Positions 35,391 through 44,262 of a stretch of 64,000 nt of DNA are shown piece by piece. This DNA comes from Afipia massiliensis (GTDB lineage Bacteria > Pseudomonadota > Alphaproteobacteria > Rhizobiales > Xanthobacteraceae): positions 3,473,501 to 3,537,500 of the forward strand of contig NZ_LBIA02000001.1 of NCBI RefSeq assembly GCF_001006325.2. Direction: 5' to 3'. Below the pieces are notes generated by a model. It worked only from the letters and a program-made list of their open reading frames with translations. It was not told the origin of the DNA and did no database searches. The first letter of the stretch is position 1. Each line of letters opens with the position of its first letter. The translations under genes were made by a program, and so were the position numbers.

Positions 35391-36275
35391 TCAGCTTCCG
35401 CGGGCCTTGTCGCGCAGACGCTTCGCCACTGCTCCCGGAAAATTCAGCAGCATGTGCCGCGGCGCGCGAAGCCGTTCGGCTTCATCCATGAATTTTTGCA
35501 TTTCGCCCGTGAACCAGTGCGCGTCGTTCGCGCGTTGCCGCTCGGCTGCGGCCCAAAGGCCAAGCTGACGAGACAGTTCGGACCGGAACGGAGCAGGCGC
35601 AGAATCGTAAAGACCAAGTGTCGCGACATTCGATCGCAGCAACTTCATCCGGATCGCGTGCGGAAGCCCTGCGAAGTGATGGATGACGGGATCATCCGAT
35701 GCGGCGATGCCGGGGATCGAATTCCATGCGGTATCGAGGTGTCCGACATGAGCGCGATCCGCTACATTGTCCAGATCAGGACCGAAGCCGAGCGATTCAT
35801 TGAGTCCCAGCATCACGTGGAGGGCAGCCTGATCGCTCCAGTTGTGGGTCACTTGTCCGTGCAGGGTCAGCATCCGGGCAAAGAAGTCCCTGGACCAGTC
35901 CGACCGGCGGATCAGGTAGACTCCGGCGTTGTAGTGCGGAGGGAAGGCCGAGCCGTCCAGCCGCGCCGTATCAGGCCCGTGCCAAGAAATCATGAGATCG
36001 GCGCCGGGTTGTGCTGCGTCCAGGATATCGCGATCGAGGCGCAGGATCAGCGCGTCGATATCGAGCCAGACAACGAACTCGAAATCGCCGTCCAGCGCGT
36101 CGAGAATGGGCGGGACTTTCATCCATGCGCGGTCGAGATCGGTGCCTTCCAACCGGTGAACCCGAAGGTCGTGTCCGTGGCGGGCGGCATATTTCTCCAG
36201 TCGGGGGAGCGTGAGTTCGGCGATCTCGGCATAATCGCTGCTCCGATAGGCCGTTACGATGCAGCAGCGGGGCAT
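35391..36275 (-). CDS. GT34-like glycosyltransferase (galactosyltransferase GMA12/MNN10 type)
   Basis: 294 residues from ATG 36275. RCCIVTAYRSSDYAEIAEL opens the fold. FVVWLDIDALIL holds the DxD-type metal site. HYNAGVYLIRRSDWSRDFFA and SDQAALHVMLGLNE match the nucleotide-diphospho-sugar transferase GT-A fold of the GMA12/MNN10 family. Acceptor and donor are unknown. It lies alone between the methyltransferase gene and guaA, opposite to both. Confidence 0.83.
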   Translation of the reverse strand: MPRCCIVTAYRSSDYAEIAELTLPRLEKYAARHGHDLRVHRLEGTDLDRAWMKVPPILDALDGDFEFVVWLDIDALILRLDRDILDAAQPGADLMISWHGPDTARLDGSAFPPHYNAGVYLIRRSDWSRDFFARMLTLHGQVTHNWSDQAALHVMLGLNESLGFGPDLDNVADRAHVGHLDTAWNSIPGIAASDDPVIHHFAGLPHAIRMKLLRSNVATLGLYDSAPAPFRSELSRQLGLWAAAERQRANDAHWFTGEMQKFMDEAERLRAPRHMLLNFPGAVAKRLRDKARGS

Positions 36276-36552
36276 TCGGGAAATCCGGCTGTTCGGCAAA
36301 TTCGGCGGTCGGCTTGGGGACCGGCCGATCAAGGCGTGCTGTTAATTCGATAATATCTGGAGATTCATAGCCCAATCCGGGCGAAGGCAAAAGTGAGGCG
36401 GGATGCGTTTGCACGCAATGAGAAGACTGCGTTTTCGCGGTGCTGAGGCGTCCTGGAGGGATCGGTCAGCCGTCGCCAAAACCTGCCAATAAGCCCGTTT
36501 TTGCAGGCATTCCGGGGTTGCGACTCCGCCGCCTGTCGCGTATTTCCTCTCC

Positions 36553-38163
36553 ATGACAGCACACAGCCAGACCGCCCCAGCGACGCCCGATGTGGCGGCC
36601 GCTCACGAGAAGATTCTCATCGTCGATTTCGGCTCCCAGGTGACGCAGCTCATCGCGCGGCGCGTCCGCGAAGAGGGGGTCTACTCCGAGATCGTGCCGT
36701 TCCAGAAAGCCGAAGCGGCCTTCAAGGCGATGCAGCCCAAGGCCGTGATCCTGTCCGGCGGCCCGGCCTCCGTCCTGGATCAGGACGCACCCTCCGCGCC
36801 GATGTCGATCCTGACCGCAGGCGTGCCGGTGCTGGGCATCTGCTACGGCGAGCAGACCATGGCGCAGCAGCTCGGCGGCACCGTCGAGGCTGGACACCAT
36901 CGCGAATTCGGCCGCGCGCTGATTGAAGTGACCGACAACTGCGCGCTGTTCGAGGACGTCTGGAACATCGGAGAGAAGCATTACGTCTGGATGAGCCACG
37001 GCGACCGCGTCACCAAGCTGCCGGACGGTTTCCGAGGCGTGGCGAAGGCGCCCGGCTCGCCGATCTCGGTGATCGCCGACGACAAGCGCAAGTTCTATGC
37101 GATGCAATTCCATCCCGAGGTGGTGCATACGCCGGATGGCGCGAAGCTGATCAAGAATTTCGTGCGCAAGGTCGCGGGGCTGAAAGGCGACTGGACCATG
37201 CGCGCCTTCCGCGAGGAAGCGATCGAGAAGATCCGCGCGCAGGTCGGCAAGGGCAAGGTGATCTGCGGCCTGTCGGGCGGCGTCGATTCATCTGTCGCGG
37301 CGATCCTCATTCACGAAGCCATCGGCGATCAACTCACCTGCGTGTTTGTCGATCACGGCATGCTGCGCAAGGACGAGGCGAAGACCGTCGTCGATCTGTT
37401 CCGTCACCACTACAACATCCCGCTGGTGCACGTTGATGCGTCGAAGACTTTTCTCGGCGAGCTTGACGGCGTCACCGATCCGGAAGTGAAGCGCAAGACC
37501 ATCGGCCGCCTGTTCATCGACGTGTTCGACGCTGAAGCGAAGAAGATCGCAGCCTTAGGAAAAGGTTCGGCGGATTTCCTCGCGCAGGGCACGCTCTATC
37601 CCGACGTGATCGAAAGCGTCTCGTTCACCGGCGGGCCGTCGGTGACGATCAAGTCGCATCACAATGTCGGCGGCTTGCCCGCGCGCATGAACATGAAGCT
37701 GGTGGAGCCGCTGCGTGAATTGTTCAAGGACGAGGTGCGTGCGCTCGGCCGCGAACTCGGCTTGCCGGATGTTTTCGTCGGACGGCATCCGTTTCCGGGT
37801 CCGGGGCTTGCGATCCGCTGCCCCGGCGAGATCACACGCGAGAAGCTCGACATCCTGCGCGAGGCCGATGCGGTGTACATCGACCAGATCCGCAAGGCGG
37901 GACTTTACGACACCATCTGGCAGGCGTTCGCGGTGCTGCTGCCGGTAAAGACCGTCGGCGTGATGGGCGATGGCCGTACATATGATTTTGTTGTTGGCCT
38001 GCGCGCGGTGACATCCACCGACGGCATGACCGCCGACTTCTATCCGTTCGACATGAAGTTTTTGGGCGAGACCGCCACCCGCATTATCAACGAGGTGAAG
38101 GGCGTCAATCGTGTGGTTTACGACGTGACGTCGAAACCGCCGGGAACGATCGAGTGGGAGTGA
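36553..38163 (+). CDS. guaA: GMP synthase (glutamine-hydrolysing)
   Basis: 536 residues. The class I amidotransferase domain shows [33 protein letters not shown] with the nucleophilic Cys, and FHPEVVHT with the His-x-Glu pair. The ATP-pyrophosphatase domain shows [12 protein letters not shown], and the C-terminus ends PGTIEWE as usual. The enzyme converts XMP to GMP. No good Shine-Dalgarno precedes ATG 36553, but the N-terminus fits homologues. An AT-richer two-gene cassette begins right after it. Confidence 0.98.
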   Translation: MTAHSQTAPATPDVAAAHEKILIVDFGSQVTQLIARRVREEGVYSEIVPFQKAEAAFKAMQPKAVILSGGPASVLDQDAPSAPMSILTAGVPVLGICYGEQTMAQQLGGTVEAGHHREFGRALIEVTDNCALFEDVWNIGEKHYVWMSHGDRVTKLPDGFRGVAKAPGSPISVIADDKRKFYAMQFHPEVVHTPDGAKLIKNFVRKVAGLKGDWTMRAFREEAIEKIRAQVGKGKVICGLSGGVDSSVAAILIHEAIGDQLTCVFVDHGMLRKDEAKTVVDLFRHHYNIPLVHVDASKTFLGELDGVTDPEVKRKTIGRLFIDVFDAEAKKIAALGKGSADFLAQGTLYPDVIESVSFTGGPSVTIKSHHNVGGLPARMNMKLVEPLRELFKDEVRALGRELGLPDVFVGRHPFPGPGLAIRCPGEITREKLDILREADAVYIDQIRKAGLYDTIWQAFAVLLPVKTVGVMGDGRTYDFVVGLRAVTSTDGMTADFYPFDMKFLGETATRIINEVKGVNRVVYDVTSKPPGTIEWE

Positions 38164-38210
38164 TGACCGATTCTGGCTAGGCACCAGAACAGCGAGCAAA
38201 AGTTCGATAT

Positions 38211-39038
38211 CTAATCCCTACGTTTTGCCATGCGCTTGGCTGTCAAAACGATATAGCGCTTAGGTGTGCCATCCATAGCCAAGATGCGTGTATACCGCAT
38301 GCTGACACGACCACCCGTCTTGTTCGCGTATTGATCTAATCCCCAAGTGAAAATGCTGCTTACCCTGCGAAGAACCTCTCGTGACATGCTTATTGGAATC
38401 GTCCTTCCCAATTCGTTGTCAAATACCGAGCCATATCCTGAGTTTACGTTGAATGCTGCGATGCTGAAATCTTTTTCCAGCTCTTGGTTGTCCTCGATGT
38501 TTAGTCTGACGTAGTCTCTTGTGTTCTCGTTGTAGGTATTGATTATATTATGCCCTCCAAGGATCTGCATCCTTGTGGCGCCCTTCCCAATCACAGCATG
38601 AGTCTGGCGTATTGCTGGTTCAACCCTTGCTACAAGCGCCTCGATATCGCCACCCCGCCTTCTGATAATCTGCGTTAGCAACGGTGTTTGATGCGAATCG
38701 TCCTGTCCTAGATTTCTTGAGATGACCCGACGTACCAAGTCGTAGAGCAGTAATGAAGCAGTTGCACCGCCAAGTCCGAGCACTTCGGCAGGGTTCTGCT
38801 GTAGCCAAACGGTGAAGTCTGCAAGAATGCTACCTTCGGTGGGCGTACTCGCTCGCACCGCATCTCTGCCAAGGAAATCGCCTCGCTGTCGTATCTTTCC
38901 TGTTTCGGCGTAGTTCGTAACAAGCGCTAAAGTCCACGCGAATCCCGCAAGGGCCATATAGCCATCGTAGCCCTGAAATTGGTGCTGGTCTGCGGTATCG
39001 CCTGTGAGTTTGAGTCGAAAGGGGACTATCTCCGCCAT
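38211..39038 (-). CDS. Uncharacterised accessory protein, second gene of the guaA-adjacent pair
   Basis: 275 residues. The N-terminal domain (VPFRLKLTGDTADQHQFQGYDGYMALAGFAWTLALV is split over residues 4-40) is followed by a hydrophobic segment near 82-105 (EVLGLGGATASLLLYDLV). The C-terminal half looks beta-rich, with GYGSVFDNELGRTIPIS and SMRYTRILAMDGTPKRYIVL. I do not recognise the family. Its ATG is 2 nt after the stop of the two-span membrane protein gene, so the pair is translationally linked. Base composition is clearly AT-richer than the flanks, suggesting acquisition. Confidence 0.8.
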   Translation of the reverse strand: MAEIVPFRLKLTGDTADQHQFQGYDGYMALAGFAWTLALVTNYAETGKIRQRGDFLGRDAVRASTPTEGSILADFTVWLQQNPAEVLGLGGATASLLLYDLVRRVISRNLGQDDSHQTPLLTQIIRRRGGDIEALVARVEPAIRQTHAVIGKGATRMQILGGHNIINTYNENTRDYVRLNIEDNQELEKDFSIAAFNVNSGYGSVFDNELGRTIPISMSREVLRRVSSIFTWGLDQYANKTGGRVSMRYTRILAMDGTPKRYIVLTAKRMAKRRD

Positions 39039-39040
39039 GA

Positions 39041-39706
39041 CTATTTGGTGCCTTTAGCTGTATAGCTTGTGGCCATAACGCCGTTTTGTGCGGCATCTTG
39101 GCTAGCCGGTGTATCCAGTCTCGACAATTTGGGTTTGCTAGAATTGTTGCTTTCCGGCCGGTGTGATTTGTAGGCAGCAAAAATGCCTATTACGACAGAT
39201 GCTAAAATCACGATCAGGGCCAATAATTTTGCTACTCGAAAGGTCCATTCGCCAGCCTTTACACGACGCCATTCTGATTTGAGTAACGCTTGTGATGACT
39301 CCAAAAACTCCTTCTCTATGATCCGAATATTTTCGGTAGTGAGTTTCGTTTCGTCTGCTGTAAGCGCGTTGAATGCTTCCATCGCGCCAAGAAGCCTTTT
39401 GCACTTTGACTCGTTCGGATTTATCCGAAGTAAAATGTTGAAAGTTGAAGTGTTAAGTGGAATGTACAATGGACGAAGCGCTGCGACTTTCTCTGCATGA
39501 TTTGGATATTTGACCTTTGTCGCGTCATGGATTGCATTAATCTGTGTAAGCAGGGCCGTAAGATCTGAGCGAAGTGCATCAATCCAAGCCTGCCTAAATT
39601 CCGATGTTTTTTGCTCTTTGCTAATAATCAATCCGAGCAATGATATGGTGCCTGCAATAAGTGCGGCGACCACTGCCCCTATGGCTGCGTCTGGAATGTT
39701 AACCAT
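39041..39706 (-). CDS. Uncharacterised two-span membrane protein, first gene of the guaA-adjacent pair
   Basis: 221 residues. A span near residues 6-30 (AIGAVVAALIAGTISLLGLI) is followed by SEFRQAWIDALRSDLTALL, a helical region of about 120 residues and a second span near 160-182 (AKLLALIVILASVVIGIFAA). The tail is polar and Ser-rich. The layout (span, helical domain, span) resembles membrane effectors of conflict systems, but that is inference only. GGGAGG lies 4 nt before the ATG. Codon use is AT-rich relative to guaA and to the YdeI-like gene. No integrase or transposase is adjacent. Confidence 0.8.
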   Translation of the reverse strand: MVNIPDAAIGAVVAALIAGTISLLGLIISKEQKTSEFRQAWIDALRSDLTALLTQINAIHDATKVKYPNHAEKVAALRPLYIPLNTSTFNILLRINPNESKCKRLLGAMEAFNALTADETKLTTENIRIIEKEFLESSQALLKSEWRRVKAGEWTFRVAKLLALIVILASVVIGIFAAYKSHRPESNNSSKPKLSRLDTPASQDAAQNGVMATSYTAKGTK

Positions 39707-39924
39707 TGCCTCCCCCCCGGTCCGAAAGGTCTATGCCTTTACGATTATGGTCAAGACCCGTCGGGCGGAGAGAGATGTTTATCCGCTAGTGATATCGGCG
39801 TGGAGATGGTTTGACCGGCAATAGTTCTCCCGCTCTGCTAATAAAACTGGACTGAGCGCTGGATTAGTTGATCGTCTGCCGTGCCAGACACCCCCCTTGA
39901 ATTCTCCAGAGGAGGCAAGAACGG

Positions 39925-40524
39925 ATGGCGCCAGTCATAGTTGATCCCGAAAAAATTCGCGCATTCAAGGATGCCGCGAGTTTTTACAAGTGGCTCGCCA
40001 AGCAACACGACAAGGACGACGAGGTCTGGATCAAGATCCACAAGGTGGATTCTGGCCTCAAATCGATCACGCCCAAGGAGGCCATCGATGTCGTGCTGTG
40101 CTGGGGCTGGATCGACGGCCAGCGCAAGGGCTTCGACGAGCAAAGCTTCCTGCAGCGCTATTCCCCTCGCACCAGGAATGGCACCTGGAGCCAGATCAAT
40201 GTCGACAACGTCGCGCGGCTCATCAAAGACGGCAGGATGACCGAGCACGGCTTGAAACAAGTCGAGGCCGCGAAGGCCGACGGGCGCTGGGATCGCGCCT
40301 ACAAGAGCGGCAAGGACATGAAAATCCCCGCCGATCTGCAGGTGGCCATCGATGCTGAGCCCAAAGCCAAGGCCATGCTGGCGAAACTCAGTGAGCAGAA
40401 CCGCTTCGCGCTGGCCTTCAGAACCCACAACATGAAGACTGAAGCCGGGCGGAAGAAGAAGATCGAGACGTTCGTTGAAATGCTCAAGCGCGGCGAGACG
40501 ATTTACCCGCAGCGCAAGAAATGA
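39925..40524 (+). CDS. YdeI/OmpD-associated family protein
   Basis: 199 residues. FYKWLAKQHDKDDEVWIKIHK, EAIDVVLCWGWIDGQRKGFDE, FLQRYSPRTRNGTWSQINVD and MTEHGLKQVEAAKADGRWDRAY are the signature of the YdeI/OmpD-associated (OmdA) family. Members have been linked to bacteriocin or peptide tolerance in enterics; the role here is open. A GGAGG ribosome-binding site lies 10 nt before ATG 39925. Confidence 0.88.
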   Translation: MAPVIVDPEKIRAFKDAASFYKWLAKQHDKDDEVWIKIHKVDSGLKSITPKEAIDVVLCWGWIDGQRKGFDEQSFLQRYSPRTRNGTWSQINVDNVARLIKDGRMTEHGLKQVEAAKADGRWDRAYKSGKDMKIPADLQVAIDAEPKAKAMLAKLSEQNRFALAFRTHNMKTEAGRKKKIETFVEMLKRGETIYPQRKK

Positions 40525-40555
40525 GCGCAGATAAGTCAATCAAGGCTTAGGCGAT

Positions 40556-41206
40556 TTAGCCAGTCTTCGAGCTTCGCTTCGGCCGGCGTACGGCTCGCAG
40601 CTTGCCGCTCGGTCCGCCGCCGCAGAAGAATTGATCGCCGCCGTCGGACTCGAGTCCCGAGATGCCCGTTCCTGACGGCATGGCGAGTTCTTCGAGAACG
40701 TCGCCGGTTTGAGGATCGATGCGCCGCAGTTCGCTGTCGTTGCCTTCCCAGGTGCCGTGCCAGAGCTCGCCATCGACCCAGGTGACGCCGGTGACAAAGC
40801 GGGTTGACTCGATGGTGCGCTGGATCGCTCCCGTCTCGGGGTCGATCTGATGGATCTTCTTTTCCCGGTACTGTCCGACCCAGAGCGAGCCTTCAGCCCA
40901 CGCCATCCCGGAGTCTCCGCCGTTACCGGGCGCAGGGATTGTCGCAATCACACGACCCGACTTCGGGTCGACTTTCTGGATATTCTTCTCGAAGAGCTGA
41001 AACAGGTACCGGCCGTCGAAGGCGGTGCCCGCGTGCGCGGGCATATCGATCGTGTGCACGGTCTTCCCGCTCTCGGGGTCGAGAGCGTTCAGCCTGTCGC
41101 CGGACGCAAACCAGACCCTTTGACCATCGAACGTGACGCCATGCACTTCTTGCACGCCGGGAAAGGGGCCGTATTCGCGAATGATTTCTGCTGCTGCTCG
41201 TTTCAT
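40556..41206 (-). CDS. Beta-propeller protein (glutamine cyclotransferase/Vgb-like repeats)
   Basis: 216 residues made of four to five similar blades. Repeats include VWFASGDRLNALDPESGKTV, LFQLFEKNIQKVDPKSGRVI, LWVGQYREKKIHQIDPETGA and GNDSELRRIDPQTGDVLEEL. The pattern W-x(n)-I/L-x-IDPxTG is that of quinohaemoprotein-like or glutaminyl-peptide cyclotransferase-like propellers. No signal peptide is seen. The regulator gene ends 32 nt upstream on the same strand, so both probably form one unit. Function unknown. Confidence 0.78.
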   Translation of the reverse strand: MKRAAAEIIREYGPFPGVQEVHGVTFDGQRVWFASGDRLNALDPESGKTVHTIDMPAHAGTAFDGRYLFQLFEKNIQKVDPKSGRVIATIPAPGNGGDSGMAWAEGSLWVGQYREKKIHQIDPETGAIQRTIESTRFVTGVTWVDGELWHGTWEGNDSELRRIDPQTGDVLEELAMPSGTGISGLESDGGDQFFCGGGPSGKLRAVRRPKRSSKTG

Positions 41207-41238
41207 GTTTCCATTTCCGTTGTTTCGATGCCGCCAAC

Positions 41239-42459
41239 CTAATCACCCGGCAAGGAAGCAGGGAGTAACAATGCGGTCGTGAATCCCGCCACCGGCGGGG
41301 TCATCCATCGGCGTGCGCGCGCACGGCCGAACGATTGGACCTTGCCGGCTTCGGCAAGCTCATCGAGCGCCCGCTGCACGGTGCGCTGGCTGGCGCTGAG
41401 CGCAAGTGCGAGCGCTGAACTCGACCACGACTCGCCGTCGGCGAGGAACGCAAGCACCGACCCGTGCTCTTCTTCGACCGGCGTTGCCAGCACGACGACA
41501 TCGCGTGCGCGAAGCGGCGCCAGCGCGAACCCGTCTTTGGTCGCGGTTATGTCGGCCAGCGGCCTCAGCGCTTTGCGAAGCCGCCCGATCTCGACGCGGA
41601 GCCGTGCGCGATGCGATTCATCTGCGTGCTTCGCCCTGAATGTTCGCGCGAGCAGTGTACTTCTCGATACGTCGTTTGGCCACGCTTCGGCGAGCGCGCG
41701 GGCAAGCGTGAACAGCACCGGACGCCGTGGGAGCGAGACCGTCGTGCCTGCGTTGCGCACGACATAACGGCACGCGTCCACCACGAGCGCTTTCGACGCC
41801 AGCAACGCTTCGACCTCTTCGAGCAGGAGCGGGCGTTCCTCGCCGCGCGCGATGAGTCGTGCCGCGGGCGTGTTCAGAGCGCGGGACGCGCTTTCGATCT
41901 CTGTCAAAAGCGCGGGGATACAGGCGTCACGTGCCGCGCGTTCGGCGGCAGCGAGCGCGGCGCGTGCTTCCTTCGTCCGAAGCCGCCGCATCGCAATCCC
42001 GGCAATGACCAGTTCATGCGCGGCCAACCATGCGGGCGGGAAGGGCGCGGGATCGAGCTCGGCGAGCGCATGCTCGGCCTGGTCGAGGCGCCCGATCAGA
42101 AGAAGACGCCTGACCTCGAGATGGCGCGCATGTGCGGCGTTCACCCAGTCGCCATGTTTTTCGAGCGCCACGCGCGCCGCTTCGAGCGGCTTCGTCGGCC
42201 ATCCGAGGTCGCGCGAGACCAGCGCGATCTCCGCCTCGGCCACGACACACCTCGCGCGGGCCACAGCCTCTTTTGGGCCGAAGGCGCGTGCGGCCTTTTG
42301 CAAAAGGGCTCTCGCCCGGACAAGATCGCCGAGTTGAGCCATCGCAATGCCCCGGAGCGCAAGGGCAGGCGGGTCGTTGCGCAGTGCAACCCGGTTCAGT
42401 GCTCCGAGGGGATCACCGGTTGCGAGTGCGCGGGCCGCGGCCGTGATCAGCGAGTCCAT
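41239..42459 (-). CDS. Transcriptional regulator with helical repeats and winged-helix domains
   Basis: 406 residues from ATG 42459; the frame is open upstream to 42654 but the extra part is not protein-like. The N-terminal about 200 residues are Ala-rich helical repeats (TPR-like). A winged-helix segment (LARALAEAWPNDVSRSTLLARTF, RARLRVEIGRLRKALRPLADI) resembles the OmpR-type DNA-binding fold. A further HTH near the C-terminus (ALALSASQRTVQRALDELAEAGK) ends the protein. It is divergent from the DUF899 gene (139 nt between starts) and upstream of the propeller gene, so it may control both. Confidence 0.78.
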   Translation of the reverse strand: MDSLITAAARALATGDPLGALNRVALRNDPPALALRGIAMAQLGDLVRARALLQKAARAFGPKEAVARARCVVAEAEIALVSRDLGWPTKPLEAARVALEKHGDWVNAAHARHLEVRRLLLIGRLDQAEHALAELDPAPFPPAWLAAHELVIAGIAMRRLRTKEARAALAAAERAARDACIPALLTEIESASRALNTPAARLIARGEERPLLLEEVEALLASKALVVDACRYVVRNAGTTVSLPRRPVLFTLARALAEAWPNDVSRSTLLARTFRAKHADESHRARLRVEIGRLRKALRPLADITATKDGFALAPLRARDVVVLATPVEEEHGSVLAFLADGESWSSSALALALSASQRTVQRALDELAEAGKVQSFGRARARRWMTPPVAGFTTALLLPASLPGD

Positions 42460-42598
42460 CTGAATCCCGCCAAACTTGTCACTCCCACCGTTCGATATCC
42501 GACCCTTAAGTCTATCCCGGAACACGAACGATCGGCAGTGAACGGCGTTACGTTCCAGCCCGAAAAATACGAGAGATCGCTCCAAAGCGGAGGTTCCG

Positions 42599-43396
42599 AT
42601 GACCACGATTACATCACCTGAGGCCCGGAAAGAAGGACAGCACGTCATGAACACACCACCGATTGTATCGCCGCGAGAGTGGGAGGCTGCACGCGAGCAG
42701 CTTCTCGTGAAGGAGAAGGCCCAGACGCGCGCGCGTGACGCGCTGGCCGCCGAGCGCCGGCGGATGCCGTGGATGGCCGTTGAGAAATCCTATGTCTTCG
42801 ACGGGCCGAACGGCAAAATGAGCCTGCTCGACCTGTTCGCGGGCCGCCGTCAGCTGATCGTCTACCGCGCCTTCTTCGAGCCCGGCGTGCACGGCTGGCC
42901 GGAGCATGCCTGCATTGGCTGTTCCCTGGGAGCCGACCAGGTCTCCAACCCCGTCCATCTGAACGCGCGCGACACCACGCTCGTGTATGCCTCGCGTGCG
43001 CCGCAGACCGACATCGCGCGCCTGAAGGCGCGGATGGGGTGGGATAGAATCCCCTGGGTGACTATCACCGACAGCTTCGACGCAGACTTCGGCGTCGATG
43101 AGTGGCACGGCCACAACGCTTTCATCCGCGACGGCGACCGCATATTCCGCACCTATCTCATCAACACGCGCGGCGATGAGGCGATGGGCACCGTCTGGAG
43201 CTATCTCGATATGACCGCGCTCGGTCGTCAGGAGGAGTGGGAGGACTCGCCGAAGGGCTATCCTCAGGAACGGCCGTACAAGTGGTGGAACTGGAACGAC
43301 AGCTACGTTCCCGGCGCAGCGCCTGACCCGAAGTGGGTCGCGGTGTCGGACGCCGGAGAGGAGGCGTTCCGGAACAAAGACGGCGCGACAACATGA
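42599..43396 (+). CDS. DUF899 family thioredoxin-like protein
   Basis: 265 residues from ATG 42599, which has GGAGG 6 nt upstream; ATG 42647 is an alternative. VSPREWEAAREQLLVKEKAQTRARD, RRRMPWMAVEKSYVFDGPNG and LIVYRAFFEPG followed by CIGCSLGADQV are diagnostic for DUF899. FGVDEWHGHNAFIRDGDRIFRTY lies in the C-terminal part. The fold is thioredoxin-like, with a CxxC at the usual position, but the reaction is unknown. The next small gene overlaps its stop by 4 nt. Confidence 0.9.
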   Translation: MTTITSPEARKEGQHVMNTPPIVSPREWEAAREQLLVKEKAQTRARDALAAERRRMPWMAVEKSYVFDGPNGKMSLLDLFAGRRQLIVYRAFFEPGVHGWPEHACIGCSLGADQVSNPVHLNARDTTLVYASRAPQTDIARLKARMGWDRIPWVTITDSFDADFGVDEWHGHNAFIRDGDRIFRTYLINTRGDEAMGTVWSYLDMTALGRQEEWEDSPKGYPQERPYKWWNWNDSYVPGAAPDPKWVAVSDAGEEAFRNKDGATT

Positions 43397-43653
43397 GCGC
43401 GACCTGTTCAGGTGCGCCCAACGGCAGGCCGTTGCGCCGGAACGCGAGTGCGTTCCGGGCCGCGGAGTGGCTGAGCCTCGCGGCCGCGCCAACCTTCGCG
43501 ATCATGGCGCTGCTGACGGGTGTTCCTGGTGCAGGTGCGCCGGCAATACTCTGCGCGCATGACGCGTCACCGCTGAGTGGCATGGCCGCGATGTACGGAC
43601 TGATGAGCGCCTTCCATTTGACGCCATGGCTGAAGCTGATCTCCGGCCGGTAA
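43393..43653 (+). CDS. Small hypothetical membrane protein
   Basis: 86 residues from ATG 43393, which overlaps the DUF899 stop (ATGA). A polar N-terminus is followed by two hydrophobic segments (WLSLAAAPTFAIMALLTG and MAAMYGLMSAFHLTPWLKLI). The overlap supports translational coupling with the DUF899 gene. Family not recognised. Confidence 0.7.
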   Translation: MSATCSGAPNGRPLRRNASAFRAAEWLSLAAAPTFAIMALLTGVPGAGAPAILCAHDASPLSGMAAMYGLMSAFHLTPWLKLISGR

Positions 43654-43778
43654 CACCGGATGCCGCGAAAGCGGCTAACCAATCCGTGATTGGATGACAT
43701 CGATCGTTCGCGGTAATCCTCCCGATAATGGAATAACAATGTCTCCGAGGCACGAGCCACGGCAATGAGGATGAATTG

Positions 43779-44261
43779 ATGACGATCTCGACACGGCGCG
43801 CGGTATTGGCGGGAGCGTTACCGGTGGCTGTAGCGCTCGTGCTGTCGCGTTACTCGAAAGCAGCCGAGACCCTTCCGAAGATGATCGTCCATCGCGACCC
43901 GGCGTGCGGCTGTTGCGGCGATTGGATCGCGCACGTGAAGGCTGCGGGTTTTTCAGTCGATGAAATCGAAATTGCCAATCTCGCGCCACTCAAGACGAGG
44001 CTCGGCGTGCCTGTGGAGCTTTCCTCCTGTCATACGGCGGAAATCGGCGGCTACGCGATCGAAGGACATGTGCCGGCCGATGCGATCAAGCGCCTGCTTG
44101 CCGAGCGGCCGCAAGCGAAGGGCCTGGCCGTCGGCGGCATGCCGGTCGGTTCTCCGGGGATGGAAGTCGCGGGAACTCCGCCCGAGGCTTACGACGTCGT
44201 CCTGTTCTCGGCTGACGGGCAGCGCGTGTTCGCGCGCTATCGCGGAACGCAGGCGATATGA
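43779..44261 (+). CDS. DUF411 family exported metal-associated protein
   Basis: 160 residues from ATG 43779 with GAGGA upstream. The N-terminus STRRAVLAGALPVAVALVL is a twin-arginine-like signal. The mature part shows VHRDPACGCCGDWIAHVKAAG (a CxCC metal-site candidate), ELSSCHTAEIGGYAIEGHVPADAI and GMPVGSPGME, which define DUF411. The family is often found near copper-resistance genes. No copper genes are adjacent here. Its stop is 1 nt from the stop of the convergent LysR gene. Confidence 0.9.
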   Translation: MTISTRRAVLAGALPVAVALVLSRYSKAAETLPKMIVHRDPACGCCGDWIAHVKAAGFSVDEIEIANLAPLKTRLGVPVELSSCHTAEIGGYAIEGHVPADAIKRLLAERPQAKGLAVGGMPVGSPGMEVAGTPPEAYDVVLFSADGQRVFARYRGTQAI

Positions 44262-44262
44262 A

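Noticed and set aside
39510-39824. Forward open frame of 104 codons opposite the two-span membrane protein
   Set aside because: Antisense to the better-supported reverse gene, with no recognised domain; the stretch after 39706 alone is too short to judge.
38164-39924. Attachment-site repeat flanking the guaA-adjacent cassette
   Set aside because: I compared the guaA 3' end with the region after 39706 and found only short fragments in common, no clean direct repeat, and no integrase.
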